Shown here: piece by piece, positions 25,371-34,074 of the stretch
Position numbering within the stretch: the first letter of the stretch is position 1
Layout: each line of letters starts with the position of its first letter
Origin: Stenotrophomonas maltophilia R551-3
GTDB taxonomy: Bacteria; Pseudomonadota; Gammaproteobacteria; Xanthomonadales; Xanthomonadaceae
Length of the DNA stretch: 64,000 bases
NCBI RefSeq assembly: GCF_000020665.1
Contig: NC_011071.1
Coordinates: forward strand, 2,780,501 to 2,844,500
Reading direction: 5' to 3'
Translations under genes and position numbers: made by a program
Notes under the pieces: model-generated
Seen by the model: only the letters and a program-made list of their open reading frames with translations
Databases searched by the model: none
What the model was told of the DNA's origin: nothing

Positions 25371-25841
25371 TCAGTCCTTCTTCCCTTCAGCCAGAGCAGC
25401 GGCCAGCTTCTCCGCGCCCCAGCGCTTGTCGAACGGGATACCTGCGGCTTCAAGCTGCGCCATCAAAGCTGGCTTGTCTTCGGCAGCGACCTGGCCCTTG
25501 CCGTCCTCGTCGGACAGCTTGTCGACGGTCTCGGCGATCAGCGCCTCGCGTGCGGTGTCCTCGAGCGCGTTCCAGTCCTCCACCGACAGCCCAGAGGCTG
25601 CGAGTGCGCGGCCAACCACGTCGCCCAACGACAGGACACTGCCGTCGGAAAGCTCGAAGCTCTCCGGCTGAACACTGGATCCCAGCAGGAACGGGGGCGG
25701 TGTGTCTGCCATCAGGCTGAGCGCACCGACAGAGAGTGCGCCGGCCTCCAGCTCGGGCGGGCAGTCATCGCCGGCAACGAACTGGACGGGATAGATCTCG
25801 CCTTCCGGAACTCCACGGAAGGGCTTGATGAACTTTGCCAT
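25371..25841 (-). CDS. hypothetical structural-region protein with HeH/LEM-like C-terminus
   Basis: The 156-residue protein starts at 25841 ('MAKFIKPFRGVPEGEIYPVQ'). Its C-terminal ~35 residues ('LMAQLEAAGIPFDKRWGAEK') resemble a HeH/LEM helix-extended-helix motif found in phage head-region proteins. It lies between the major capsid and connector genes, where small head-associated proteins are common. Exact role unknown. Confidence 0.7.
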   Translation of the reverse strand: MAKFIKPFRGVPEGEIYPVQFVAGDDCPPELEAGALSVGALSLMADTPPPFLLGSSVQPESFELSDGSVLSLGDVVGRALAASGLSVEDWNALEDTAREALIAETVDKLSDEDGKGQVAAEDKPALMAQLEAAGIPFDKRWGAEKLAAALAEGKKD

Positions 25842-25867
25842 TGCGGCTCCTCGATCACAGGTTGAAT

Positions 25868-25892
25868 GCCGGGCGGCGCGAGGCCGCCCGGC
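25868..25892 (-). other. strong GC hairpin between capsid gene and next gene
   Basis: A perfect 10-bp inverted repeat (25868-25877 with 25883-25892, 5-base loop) lies ten bases after the capsid stop codon. No T tract follows, so it is more likely an mRNA-stabilising 3' end for the abundant capsid message than a terminator. Confidence 0.55.
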
Positions 25893-25902
25893 GGGTGGGT
25901 GA

Positions 25903-27153
25903 TCAGGCCGAAGCCGCGATCTTGAGGGCGCGCATCGGCTCCGGGTTGTGCACACCGCCACCCACGCGCTTGGTGGTGTAGAACATCACGTAGGGCTTGT
26001 TGGTGTACGGGTCGCGCAGCACGCGTACGCCCTTGCGGTCGTACACGGTGTAGGTCTGCTTGAAGTCGCCGAACAGCGCGGCAATGGCGTTTGCTGCCAC
26101 GTCCGGGATCGCAGCCACGTCCTGCACCGCAAAGCCGGCCAGGGTCGACGGCTGACCCGCCACCAGCGACGGCTGCCACAGGTAGTTGCCCTGGGCATCC
26201 TTCAGCTTGCGCACCACACCCTGGGTCTTGCGGTTCAGCGCGAACTTGGCGCCCGCGGTGAATGCCGACGGCAGGTCATAGACCAGGTCCAGAATGCTGT
26301 CACCGTTGATGCCGGCCGCCAGCCCGCTGTTCACCACCTTGATCGCACCAAACGGGTGCTTGCCCGCGTTGGCGCCACCGTCCACGTAGGTCAGGATGCC
26401 GAACGGCTTGTTGACGCCATTGCCGGAGAAGAACGCATCGCCCTCCTGCTTGGCGAACTCCAGCTCGACCTCGCCGGCCAGCCACGCCTCCAGGTCAATC
26501 TCGGCATCGTCCAGCAGCTGCTGGGTCGCTGCCGGGTTGGCGTAGATCTCACCCCAGCCGAAGCTGAGCGGGCGCAGCTTCGCAGTCGCGGTCTCCGGGC
26601 GCGGATCCTCTTCGCCCACCCAGCCCGAGGAAGTGCCGCCGGTGTTGTAGAGCTTGGTCAGGCCTGCGCCGGAGCAGGGCTGCACGTTGGCCAACTGCCG
26701 CATATCCGACACGATGACCAGGCGATCGGTGATCGAACGATCCCATTCGATCGGCGCCAGATAGCCACCTTCATCGGCAGCACCCTTGTTCAGGGCCGCC
26801 TGCACTTCACCCTTTCGGAAGTGGGCGCGGAACGACTCGGTGTACTCGGCGTCGGCGACACCGCTGCCGGCGCTACCACCGCCCATCTGGAACGCGGCCA
26901 TTTGGGTGTTGGCCTGGTCGACCGCGGCCTGCAGGCGGGTGATGTCGGCATTAATGTTGTCGACCTTCAAGGCCTGCAGTGCATCGGCGCTGCCCTTCTT
27001 GATCTCTTCCAGCTGCTTGGTGTGCTCGGCCTTGAAGTCGGCGAATGCCTTGTTCAGCGACTCCACCAGCGCCTTCACGTCGGGCTGGTTTGCGCCTTCG
27101 GCGCGCACGGAAACGAGGCCGCGCGGGACGCGGCCGTGGGTCATCTTGGTCAT
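25903..27153 (-). CDS. major capsid protein, HK97 family
   Basis: The 416-residue protein has an N-terminal coiled-coil delta-domain (about 20-110, 'VKALVESLNKAFADFKAEH') that acts as an internal scaffold and is normally cut off by the prohead protease. The HK97 fold follows, with 'GYLAPIEWDRSITDRL', 'LRPLSFGWGEIYANPAATQQLLDD' and 'GDAFFSGNGVNKPFGIL'. The protease gene is directly upstream, as usual. About 415 hexameric/pentameric copies would form the head. Confidence 0.94.
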   Translation of the reverse strand: MTKMTHGRVPRGLVSVRAEGANQPDVKALVESLNKAFADFKAEHTKQLEEIKKGSADALQALKVDNINADITRLQAAVDQANTQMAAFQMGGGSAGSGVADAEYTESFRAHFRKGEVQAALNKGAADEGGYLAPIEWDRSITDRLVIVSDMRQLANVQPCSGAGLTKLYNTGGTSSGWVGEEDPRPETATAKLRPLSFGWGEIYANPAATQQLLDDAEIDLEAWLAGEVELEFAKQEGDAFFSGNGVNKPFGILTYVDGGANAGKHPFGAIKVVNSGLAAGINGDSILDLVYDLPSAFTAGAKFALNRKTQGVVRKLKDAQGNYLWQPSLVAGQPSTLAGFAVQDVAAIPDVAANAIAALFGDFKQTYTVYDRKGVRVLRDPYTNKPYVMFYTTKRVGGGVHNPEPMRALKIAASA

Positions 27154-27164
27154 GTGTTGGCCTC

Positions 27165-28007
27165 TTAGGCTTTGATGTTGTCGAGAAGGCCCTGCAACAG
27201 GGCCGAGGTTTCGTTGCCGCCAGCGCTCGGCGTGGCGGACTCGGCAGCGCTCGGCTTGCCGTTGAACAGCGATTTCAGGGTGTCGCGTCGCATGGAGCGA
27301 GAGTGGCCGGCCTTGGCCATGGCCGCTTCAACCAGTGCAAGGGCCTTGCGCCCACCTGATGGCTGCTTGGCATCCTTGGTGGCGGCCGCTCCATCGAGCA
27401 GACCATCGGCAAAGCCGTCCTCAACTGCCTGAGCGGCACCGATCCAGGTCTCCTCGTCCATCATCCGAGCCGCTTCGGCCTCGGTGACGCCCGAGCGGGC
27501 CGCATAGACCTTGGCCATGGCCGTGTCGAAGGGCTCCAGCAGCTTTGCCGCGTCGGCCATGTCGTGTCGATTGCCGATCGCCACCGCCCAAGCGTTGTGG
27601 ATCATCAGGAACGATCCGTCACCCATCAGGATCTCGTCGCCGGCCATCGCGATCACCGACGCCGCCGACGCCGCCAGCCCCATAACCTGGACGGTCACCC
27701 TGCCCTGGTGCTCGCGCAGCAGGTTGTAGATCGCGACACCTTCGAAGAAGTCACCGCCGGGCGAGTTGATGTTCACCACCACGTCCTTGTCGCCAATGGC
27801 GCGAAGGGCGGCGCTGATCCGCTTGGCGGTGACGCCGGTTCCCTCCCAGTTTTCGCCGATGGAGTCATAGATCGAGATGCTGTTCGCGTCGTTGCCGGCG
27901 GCGCGAACTTCGGGCTCCCAGCGTTCGAGCGCGTCTGGACGCATGTCGAACTGGGCGGCGCCGAGCCGTCGCTCGGCACGGATTTCAGGCAGCTGCCGGA
28001 GGCTCAT
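27165..28007 (-). CDS. head maturation protease, ClpP-like (S14)
   Basis: The 280-residue protein has the ClpP fold with 'NINSPGGDFFEG' (about 79-90), nucleophile S114 in 'GLAASAASVIAMAG' and H137 in 'FLMIHNAW'. The C-terminal ~80 residues form a scaffold-like tail. Phage S14 enzymes cleave the capsid delta-domain during maturation. Its start overlaps the portal gene by 23 bases, and the capsid gene follows 11 bases on. Confidence 0.93.
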   Translation of the reverse strand: MSLRQLPEIRAERRLGAAQFDMRPDALERWEPEVRAAGNDANSISIYDSIGENWEGTGVTAKRISAALRAIGDKDVVVNINSPGGDFFEGVAIYNLLREHQGRVTVQVMGLAASAASVIAMAGDEILMGDGSFLMIHNAWAVAIGNRHDMADAAKLLEPFDTAMAKVYAARSGVTEAEAARMMDEETWIGAAQAVEDGFADGLLDGAAATKDAKQPSGGRKALALVEAAMAKAGHSRSMRRDTLKSLFNGKPSAAESATPSAGGNETSALLQGLLDNIKA

Positions 28008-29247
28008 TGCTCTTTCCCTTCTCTGTCATGGGGTTGATCAGGTCGTTGGCCCCGGGCTGATCCGATTCGGGGTAATCCAGCAGGTCGCGGACCTCGTTCT
28101 GCGTGTGGAACGGCTTCGTACCGCCCGCACCCAGAGCCGCCTTGAAGAACTCGGCTTGATCCTTGAGCGTGCCGCGCATCAGCGCCCGCACGTTGAACTT
28201 CGGCTGGTAGCGCTCCAGGTCCCGCTCATCGATCAGCGATCGCGCGACCGCCTGCTCCCAGTTGGTGAAGTGCTCCAACATCGTGTACTGCAGGAAGAAG
28301 ATGCCCAGCTGCTCGATGCCGGTGCCCCAGCTGGTATCGCTCAGGAACAGAAGCGGTCGGGGGACGCCGTAGAGCCTGGCCACCTCCTCCACCTGTGCGC
28401 TTCGGTTCTCGACGTGCTGGGCCTCTTGGGCGGTGCTGCCGAACTTGTTGGCCTTGGCGTTCTCCTCCAGCAGCATCCAGCGCTGTGCCGCAGCGGCGCC
28501 GGCATATTCGGTGTCGAGAGACGTGCGCATGCGCTCGTAGGCCACGTCGCTGAGCGCATTTGGCACCTCAATGGCGCCGCCGGCCATGTTGCCGGTCTCA
28601 AAGATCCGGCTTGCTGCCTGTTCCGCATCCAGCGCCAGGCGAATAGCCCGATCTGCCAGCTTCATCCTGGACAGGCTCGTCACGCCGTCCACGGACAGGT
28701 CGCGGATGTGCAGCACTTCCTCCTGCTTGAGGATCACCTCGCCGCGCTTCTTGCTGTTGTACCTGTAGATCATCCGCCAGTCGTCGCCAAGCTCAGCTCG
28801 AACTGCGAGGGAATCCATCGGGATGAGGTGGATTGGCCGGCCGGCGGACCACACGATCCTCGCGTAACCATCGCCATGCCGCTGCCGGGCCAGCTCCATC
28901 TGCCGCTTGAACTCCAACGGCGTCTGCCATGGGTTTGGCTTGATCTTCAGCAGGCGATGCGCGGGATGCTCGGTGGCTATCCGCTTCTTCCCGCCCGACT
29001 CAACCAGGTTCAGCGGCAGCATGCCGATGGTCCCGCAGATCAGGGAAAGGCACCGGAGCACTGCCATATTGCGCAACTGGTAGCCACCACCGCCGTGGCC
29101 GCCCTGTGATCGGATGAACTCCAGCAGTGCTGGGTCATTCATCCCCGTGAACTGGCCAGCCTCAGCGCGTGCACCTGGTGGCGCCGCCGGTGGTGGATTC
29201 CAGAGCCGGTCCAGCGACTTGATATCTTCTTCGTTGAACCTGGACAT
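27985..29247 (-). CDS. portal protein, HK97 family
   Basis: The 420-residue protein shows HK97-portal features: 'MAVLRCLSLICGTIGMLPLNL', 'HPAHRLLKIKPNPWQTPLEFK', 'GDGYARIVWSAGRPIHLIPM' and 'AQVEEVARLYGVPRPLLF'. Twelve copies form the DNA channel at the head vertex and dock terminase and connector. It is nine bases downstream of the large terminase gene. Confidence 0.94.
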   Translation of the reverse strand: MSRFNEEDIKSLDRLWNPPPAAPPGARAEAGQFTGMNDPALLEFIRSQGGHGGGGYQLRNMAVLRCLSLICGTIGMLPLNLVESGGKKRIATEHPAHRLLKIKPNPWQTPLEFKRQMELARQRHGDGYARIVWSAGRPIHLIPMDSLAVRAELGDDWRMIYRYNSKKRGEVILKQEEVLHIRDLSVDGVTSLSRMKLADRAIRLALDAEQAASRIFETGNMAGGAIEVPNALSDVAYERMRTSLDTEYAGAAAAQRWMLLEENAKANKFGSTAQEAQHVENRSAQVEEVARLYGVPRPLLFLSDTSWGTGIEQLGIFFLQYTMLEHFTNWEQAVARSLIDERDLERYQPKFNVRALMRGTLKDQAEFFKAALGAGGTKPFHTQNEVRDLLDYPESDQPGANDLINPMTEKGKSNEPPAAA

Positions 29248-29255
29248 TGCGTTTC

Positions 29256-31136
29256 CTATAAGAATCGGATGCCCCGCTGCTCATAGACAGAGGCGGGCGC
29301 GACCGATGAATGTGCGGAGCCGAAGGCCATCACCACGGCGACCGCGGCGTCGATCTTGTTGACCGAACGCGCCTTGGACAGCCAGCGGTTTTCCCATTTG
29401 TCGCTCTCGATGACGGCCGACATGATTGCGGACACCAGAACAGGGTTTCCGAGCAAGCGGACGCGCCCTTCCAGTAGAGCCTCTTCGAACAACCGGAGTG
29501 ACCCGGGCATCCAGAGCCCTTCCGGCGGCGGCTTGCCGGCTGCGGCGGCTGCCTTTACTGCCACCTCCGTGGGCTTGCCCTTCTTCAGGCCACCCTGCGG
29601 GTGCTCCACGAACGAGACGGAAAGCCCCAGCTCCTTCACTTCCTCTTCGAACTGTCGGAACGCGTACCGGTCGTAAGCCACTTGGACAACTTCGAAGTCC
29701 CGGTCGTACTCGGCCACCGTTTGGGCGACGTGCCGGTAGCTGATCGTCTGACCCTTCGGGGCGTGCAAGTGACCCTTGGCAATCCACGTGTTGTAGGGGA
29801 GCTTGTCGCGCAGTTCGCGAGCCTTGACCGTATCTCCCGGCGTCCACGCCTCCACCCACGCATCAAACGTTGGCTTGTTGACCAGGGTCTTCTTGCCCTC
29901 AACCTCTACCAGGACCTCCTTAGATCCGGTCTCTACCACCGCACCCAGAGCCGTAATGTCGCGGTTCTGCGACAAGTCCAGCCCGAGATGGAGGCGCTTG
30001 CCATGGTGCTGCGCCTTGTCGAACGACTGCATCGCAGGCTCGACAATTTCGCGACTCATCCATGCGTGGTCGGCGTCGGTCCACATGCAGAAGTTGAGCC
30101 GCAGGATCTCGTTGAGCTTGCTCGGGATCTGCTTGGCCAGGTCAACCCGGCCCTGCAGGTATTCATCCGTGATGGTGATTCCCAACATCGGGTTTGCTTT
30201 AACCCAGCAGGCCGGATCCTCGAGCGGCTCGTCGCCATCATCAAGCCCGCACACGAACGAGAACGTCCGGTCATCAATGACTTCGCCGACGAAGGTCGGA
30301 TCGTTCACAGCCTCGTGGTGGCCAGCAGCCACCTTGACCGCATGCTCATGCTCCGCCCAGGCGACACTGTTCCGGTCGCTTCCCGAGTTGGTGATCATGA
30401 ACAGCAATGGGGAGCGGCGGAACTTGAAGCCGTTCTCCATCATTTCGATGATCTTGCCGTCCGCCATCTCGTGCACTTCGTCGGCCAGAACGAAGTGCGG
30501 CCGGTAGCCCGAGCCAGTCTTGCCAACGTCGCGGGACGCCGGCCGGAAGTAACTCTGCGACTTATGGTGGGCGATGTTGTATTCCTTGCCCTCACCGCCC
30601 GAGAACTCCAGCCGCTTCTTCAGCGCCGGCGACGCCTTAACCATCTTGACGGCGTCCCGGAACAAGATGCCCGCTTGGTCCTTGTGCGAGGCCACCGCAT
30701 ACACCTGGGCGCCGGCCTCCTGATCGGCGCACAGCCCTATCAGGGCGATCCCACCGGCCATCGGTGACTTGCCGTTACCCTTGCCTTCCTCGATGTACGC
30801 GCGACGGAAGCGCCGGGCGCCGTCCGCCTGCTTCCAACCGAAGAGGCTGCCAATCTTGAACGCCTGGCTGGGGTGCAGCTGGAACGGCTTTCCCTCGAAC
30901 TGCCCCTCACTCAGGCGCAGCACTTCTTCGAAGAAAGCGATCTTCTTGTCGGCAGCCTCCTGGTCGAAGTACAGGCCGCGCTCGTGAGCGTCCTCCAGGT
31001 CTTTCAGGTGGCGCCGGCAGGCGTTGCGCACATGGGGACCGGCCACGATCCGGCCCTCTACCACCGCCAGCGGATACTCACTGGTCCGGCAGCTAGAAGT
31101 GCTTGTCGTCCGGGTCTTCGTCCTCTTCGCCGCCAT
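29256..31136 (-). CDS. terminase large subunit
   Basis: The 626-residue DNA-packaging motor has a Walker A motif 'EGKGNGKS' (117-124, K123) and Walker B 'HFVLADEVHE' (D219, E220). The C-terminal half is the nuclease domain, with acidic residues in 'GLDLSQNRDITALGAVVE' and near the end. Length matches HK97/phiC31-type TerL. It overlaps the small subunit gene by 44 bases. Confidence 0.94.
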   Translation of the reverse strand: MAAKRTKTRTTSTSSCRTSEYPLAVVEGRIVAGPHVRNACRRHLKDLEDAHERGLYFDQEAADKKIAFFEEVLRLSEGQFEGKPFQLHPSQAFKIGSLFGWKQADGARRFRRAYIEEGKGNGKSPMAGGIALIGLCADQEAGAQVYAVASHKDQAGILFRDAVKMVKASPALKKRLEFSGGEGKEYNIAHHKSQSYFRPASRDVGKTGSGYRPHFVLADEVHEMADGKIIEMMENGFKFRRSPLLFMITNSGSDRNSVAWAEHEHAVKVAAGHHEAVNDPTFVGEVIDDRTFSFVCGLDDGDEPLEDPACWVKANPMLGITITDEYLQGRVDLAKQIPSKLNEILRLNFCMWTDADHAWMSREIVEPAMQSFDKAQHHGKRLHLGLDLSQNRDITALGAVVETGSKEVLVEVEGKKTLVNKPTFDAWVEAWTPGDTVKARELRDKLPYNTWIAKGHLHAPKGQTISYRHVAQTVAEYDRDFEVVQVAYDRYAFRQFEEEVKELGLSVSFVEHPQGGLKKGKPTEVAVKAAAAAGKPPPEGLWMPGSLRLFEEALLEGRVRLLGNPVLVSAIMSAVIESDKWENRWLSKARSVNKIDAAVAVVMAFGSAHSSVAPASVYEQRGIRFL

Positions 31137-31470
31137 GGTTCACTTTTGTCTCGTCTACCGGCGTTGCGCCGAGCTTGGAAAGCAGAGAGCCCAACGCCTG
31201 AAGGGCCGAAACCCCCATGTCGGGGTCGGTCTCCATCCGGGCCGCCAAGATGCAGACCTGGCGCAGCAACAGCCGGTGGCCGGCATGCAGCCACGGCATG
31301 TTTCCGACCTGCTCACGCCATACCGCGATCTGCGGTTTGGTCATCCCCTTGTAGGGAGGTCCGACCGCCTTGGCCTTTTTCGGCGTCTTGCGGTCCTTGT
31401 GCCGTTTTGGGTTCTTGGCCGCTGCGCCAGAAACTGCCGCTTTTGCGGCTGGTGTCCTTGGATTTGCCAT
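31093..31470 (-). CDS. terminase small subunit
   Basis: The start at 31470 ('MANPRTPAAKAAVSGAAAK', 125 residues) is preferred over 31554. The N-terminus is very basic, then a helical part 'MTKPQIAVWREQVGNMPWLH' and 'HRLLLRQVCILAARMETDP', with an acidic C-terminal tail that could contact TerL. The family is the short P27-like/phage terminase small subunit type. It recognises the packaging site, which is not identifiable here. Confidence 0.82.
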   Translation of the reverse strand: MANPRTPAAKAAVSGAAAKNPKRHKDRKTPKKAKAVGPPYKGMTKPQIAVWREQVGNMPWLHAGHRLLLRQVCILAARMETDPDMGVSALQALGSLLSKLGATPVDETKVNHGGEEDEDPDDKHF

Positions 31471-31621
31471 TTTCTGCCCCGGTCGGGGGTCGTCTTTCCA
31501 ACTGTGGATGCGCGAAGAACAGGGGGCGCACGTATCGCCGGGTGATCGGCCCAAACTTTTGAGCCCCCCCTCCCCTTTTCATTCAGCTTTCTGTGGATAA
31601 CCCCACGCAGCGGCAGTTGGC

Positions 31622-31945
31622 CTACTTGATCGGCCAACCGTCGGCGTCGCACCCCACAACCACGTGCTGGGCATTCCCAAAGCCGCCGTCCTCGCGGGCC
31701 GTCTTCCGGCTATGGCAGCTGATGCACATCGTCCGCAGGTTCTCCGGGGCGTTGTTGTTGGGGTTACCGTCCACGTGGTCGACGTGGGCTTGGCCTCGTC
31801 CGCTGCAGAGAACACCGCAGCCCTGCTCCTGGCATCGGTACAGGTCCCGAACCAGAATGGTCTCTCGCAGCGCGCGCCAGGCTCGACTGTTCGTCGGCAA
31901 GGCGCGCTTGGCTTGCCGGTTGCCTGCTAGCCCACGAGCGCTCAT
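31622..31945 (-). CDS. HNH endonuclease next to terminase
   Basis: The 107-residue protein has a classic HNH core: 'RCQEQGCGVLCSGRGQ', 'HVDHVDGNPNNNAPENLRT' and 'MCISCHSRKTARE', with paired Cys for zinc. HNH proteins adjacent to terminase genes in HK97-like phages assist cutting at the packaging site. It is coupled to the upstream small gene by a TGATG overlap. Confidence 0.92.
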   Translation of the reverse strand: MSARGLAGNRQAKRALPTNSRAWRALRETILVRDLYRCQEQGCGVLCSGRGQAHVDHVDGNPNNNAPENLRTMCISCHSRKTAREDGGFGNAQHVVVGCDADGWPIK

Positions 31946-32235
31946 CAGTATGGGTTCCCGTCCAGGTCCACTCGCTCGGGCTCGGCACCTTCGTCTTGCA
32001 CCGGTGCTCCGGCCTCCTCACCCAGCAGCTGCGCCACCGCTTGCACCAGCAGCCCAACGTGCATGGCCAGTTCGGCAATCTGCTTGCCCTGCTGCTCAAT
32101 GATCCCGACCAGACGGTCGATGCGGCTGTCGGTACTGCCTTCGATGAGCGCCGCCAGGGCAGCGTCAGCACCAGCGCGTGCCGCCTGCTCAGCGGACAGT
32201 GCAGCCGCCACTTCCTCAATCCGTGCAGCGTCCAT
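31945..32235 (-). CDS. small coiled-coil hypothetical protein
   Basis: The 96-residue protein begins at 32235 ('MDAARIEEVAAALSAEQAAR') and is almost entirely helical with heptad-like spacing ('DSRIDRLVGIIEQQGKQIAELAMHVG'), ending with an acidic tail. It is coupled by overlaps to the 60-residue gene before and the HNH gene after it. No family known. Confidence 0.65.
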   Translation of the reverse strand: MDAARIEEVAAALSAEQAARAGADAALAALIEGSTDSRIDRLVGIIEQQGKQIAELAMHVGLLVQAVAQLLGEEAGAPVQDEGAEPERVDLDGNPY

Positions 32236-32398
32236 CACCAACCCTCTTCGTTCGCAGTACCAGGCCGCGGCGTATCCACCGCTCGACCCGCTCCCAGTTC
32301 GGCTCCAACCCCGTCGCCCGGGCAGTCCACACCACGGCAACCAGATAGCACCGCAGCCACCAGCGCATGCGGACCGACGCAGTCACTGTCGCGTGCAT
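32216..32398 (-). CDS. small basic membrane-like protein
   Basis: The 60-residue frame starts as TGATG on the stop of the DUF1064 gene and overlaps the next start by 20 bases, which strongly suggests translational coupling. It has a short hydrophobic segment 'RWWLRCYLVAVVWTARATG' and a basic tail. Function unknown. Confidence 0.5.
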   Translation of the reverse strand: MHATVTASVRMRWWLRCYLVAVVWTARATGLEPNWERVERWIRRGLVLRTKRVGDGRCTD

Positions 32399-32757
32399 CA
32401 GAACTCCTCCACTTCCCAGCCACCGCCGTCGCGCTTACGCCGGACCTTCACCGCGATGAAGCGGAACGGGTACATGGCGGCGGCAATCTTGATCTTGGCC
32501 CTGGCATCGTCCTGCCAGTGGCCCTTCACCTCGTGGCACTCCATGACGCCATCGGCGGCCATGACGGCAAAGTCCGGGGTGTAGAACGTGTTGTCCGCCA
32601 GGCGCAGCTTCAGCCCTTCGAACCGATGCCACTGGATCTCACCAGCTGACTGCAGCGCGCGCAGCCGCTCGGCGTACGCAGCCTCGGTCTTGTTCATCTC
32701 GCCGGTCTTCAGCCGGCCGAGCGCCAGCATTCGATCGACGCCCTCTCGCTTGACCAT
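32398..32757 (-). CDS. DUF1064-family PD-(D/E)XK nuclease-like protein
   Basis: The 119-residue protein from 32757 has the family signature: 'KTEAAYAERLRALQSAGEI', 'LRLADNTFYTPDFAVMAADG' and 'ECHEVKGHWQDDARAKIK'. The D in 'TPDF' and E/K in 'HEVKG' form the PD-(D/E)XK site. Such phage proteins are thought to process DNA ends or junctions. An upstream start at 32802 is possible. It begins the packaging gene cluster. Confidence 0.83.
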   Translation of the reverse strand: MVKREGVDRMLALGRLKTGEMNKTEAAYAERLRALQSAGEIQWHRFEGLKLRLADNTFYTPDFAVMAADGVMECHEVKGHWQDDARAKIKIAAAMYPFRFIAVKVRRKRDGGGWEVEEF

Positions 32758-32862
32758 CAGCGTCCACCTAGTTCGCCTAGTGCTATACCCGTTGCACAAC
32801 AACCAGGCGCAGCTCGTAGCTGCGCCCAGTCGTTCGGCTACCTTCCTTGGCAGCCGCGCTTC

Positions 32863-33459
32863 TTAGTTGGCGTTGAACACCAGATTGAAGCGGGCGTCCA
32901 CGCTCCAGCTACCGCCAGAGTTGGTGGCTCCCAACGAGAACGAGAAGCCGCTGCCACCACCCCAGTTGCTGCCACCGAAGCTGACGGTGAGACCACCGTT
33001 CATCGAACCACTGATGCCGGCAGTGATGCCGCCCCCGAAGTTGTAGGTGGCACCGATGCTGTTCTGGTTGAAATCAACCGTGGTGCTGCCGAACTTCAGC
33101 TTGCCGCCAATGGCCAGACCGCTGTTGGTGTCATAGACGGTGGTCACATTGGCGTTCTCATTGCCGACCGTGTAACCGACCGAGGCCGAGACGTGCTCGT
33201 TGTTGTAGCTCAGGCCAACGTTGGTCATGCCCTCCTTGACCTGCAGGGTCGCCGACCCGGTGCTGACCTTGCCGCCGACCTGGAGGCCGTCGACGTTGCC
33301 CTTGTAGTTCACGCCGATGATGTCGGCGCCCCGGAACAACGGATTGCTCTCGATGTACCAGCTGTCATCGGGCACCGGCTCGGTGTCGGTCGGATCCTTC
33401 GGGCCCATCGGTCGGATATCCGGCAGGTCACCGATCTTCAGTTCTTCTTCTTTGCTCAT
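32863..33459 (-). CDS. unusual Gly/Ser/Asn-rich beta-repeat protein (cargo gene)
   Basis: After a clear AGGAGA site, the 198-residue protein has an acidic N-terminal ~45 residues ('KIGDLPDIRPMGPKDPTDTE'). About 150 residues of alternating polar/nonpolar strands follow ('VGLSYNNEHVSASVGYTVG', 'SIGATYNFGGGITAGISGSM', 'GSGFSFSLGATNSGGSWSV'), ending in aromatic-terminated 'ARFNLVFNAN'. The pattern resembles an outer-membrane beta-barrel, but there is no signal peptide. It sits between the lysis and packaging genes and after a terminator, a cargo position. Function unknown. Confidence 0.7.
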   Translation of the reverse strand: MSKEEELKIGDLPDIRPMGPKDPTDTEPVPDDSWYIESNPLFRGADIIGVNYKGNVDGLQVGGKVSTGSATLQVKEGMTNVGLSYNNEHVSASVGYTVGNENANVTTVYDTNSGLAIGGKLKFGSTTVDFNQNSIGATYNFGGGITAGISGSMNGGLTVSFGGSNWGGGSGFSFSLGATNSGGSWSVDARFNLVFNAN

Positions 33460-33561
33460 GGTCTTTCTCCTTGGTTGGCCCTTTCGGGCGGTCGATTCAA
33501 GCCCCGGGCTCCATGCCCGCTCCCGCGCGTGAACAAGCGCGGGGCCCCTGACCTGAAATGC

Positions 33562-33581
33562 AAAAGGCCGCTTTCGCGGCC
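33562..33581 (-). terminator. terminator after the lysis genes
   Basis: GGCCGC/GCGGCC with loop TTTC is followed by TTTT on the minus strand. It lies between Rz (stop 33616) and the beta-repeat gene (start 33459). Confidence 0.7.
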
Positions 33582-33615
33582 CCTAATCTCTGAATCGGCT
33601 AGCTCTCTGTTGCCG

Positions 33616-34074
33616 CTAACGCACGCTGATCACCGCTTGGCAGGCACGGACGTGGTCGTCGGCGTCGCGGCCGATTTGAACAGCAGCTCCCGCAACCTCT
33701 GCTCGTAGTTCGGCGTACGCATCACGTTCGACGGCGCCGGCGACGGCTTGGGACAGGAGGCTGGTGCTACAGGTGGCGAGGTCGTCGCGCAGCTGGAGAC
33801 GACCAGCGCGCAGGTCAGCCACAACAGCAGCAGGGACGGCCTCGGCCGCAGCGCGGTCTTCTTCATGCTTTGCTCCGATGGTGGCCAGGCTGTCGGCTTG
33901 GCGGTGTTCGACGGCGCGGGTTTGGTTAACTTGTTCGGCCACGACCACGGCTCCGGCTGCGCGCTGGTTGGCTTCGCTCCCCTCTGCCCGGTCACCTCGC
34001 CAAGTCCAGCCGACGCCGAACATGGCTGCGGACCAGAGCGCGAAGGCGGCGACTGCGATGGCTATGCGGTTCAC
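33616..34074 (-). CDS. Rz: inner-membrane spanin Rz
   Basis: The likely start is GTG 34074, overlapping the upstream stop as GTGA. The 152-residue protein has one N-terminal membrane segment ('IAIAVAAFALWSAAMFGVGW') and a long periplasmic helical part ('LATIGAKHEEDRAAAEAV'), the standard Rz layout. The Rz1 lipoprotein is encoded inside it in another frame. Together they fuse inner and outer membranes in the last step of lysis. Confidence 0.85.
   Translation of the reverse strand: MNRIAIAVAAFALWSAAMFGVGWTWRGDRAEGSEANQRAAGAVVVAEQVNQTRAVEHRQADSLATIGAKHEEDRAAAEAVPAAVVADLRAGRLQLRDDLATCSTSLLSQAVAGAVERDAYAELRAEVAGAAVQIGRDADDHVRACQAVISVR
33630..33866 (-). CDS. Rz1: outer-membrane spanin lipoprotein Rz1, nested in Rz
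   Basis: The 78-residue protein starts at 33866 ('MKKTALRPRPSLLLLWL') and has a lipoprotein signal with lipobox 'VVSSC', then a Pro-rich segment ('TTSPPVAPASCPKPSPAPS'). This is the hallmark of Rz1 proteins. It lies wholly within the Rz gene in a different frame, as in lambda. Confidence 0.87.
   Translation of the reverse strand: MKKTALRPRPSLLLLWLTCALVVSSCATTSPPVAPASCPKPSPAPSNVMRTPNYEQRLRELLFKSAATPTTTSVPAKR

Noticed and set aside
25948-27168. A 406-codon plus-strand frame opposite the capsid gene
   Set aside because: Antisense to a clear HK97-type capsid gene, with no ribosome-binding site or motif.
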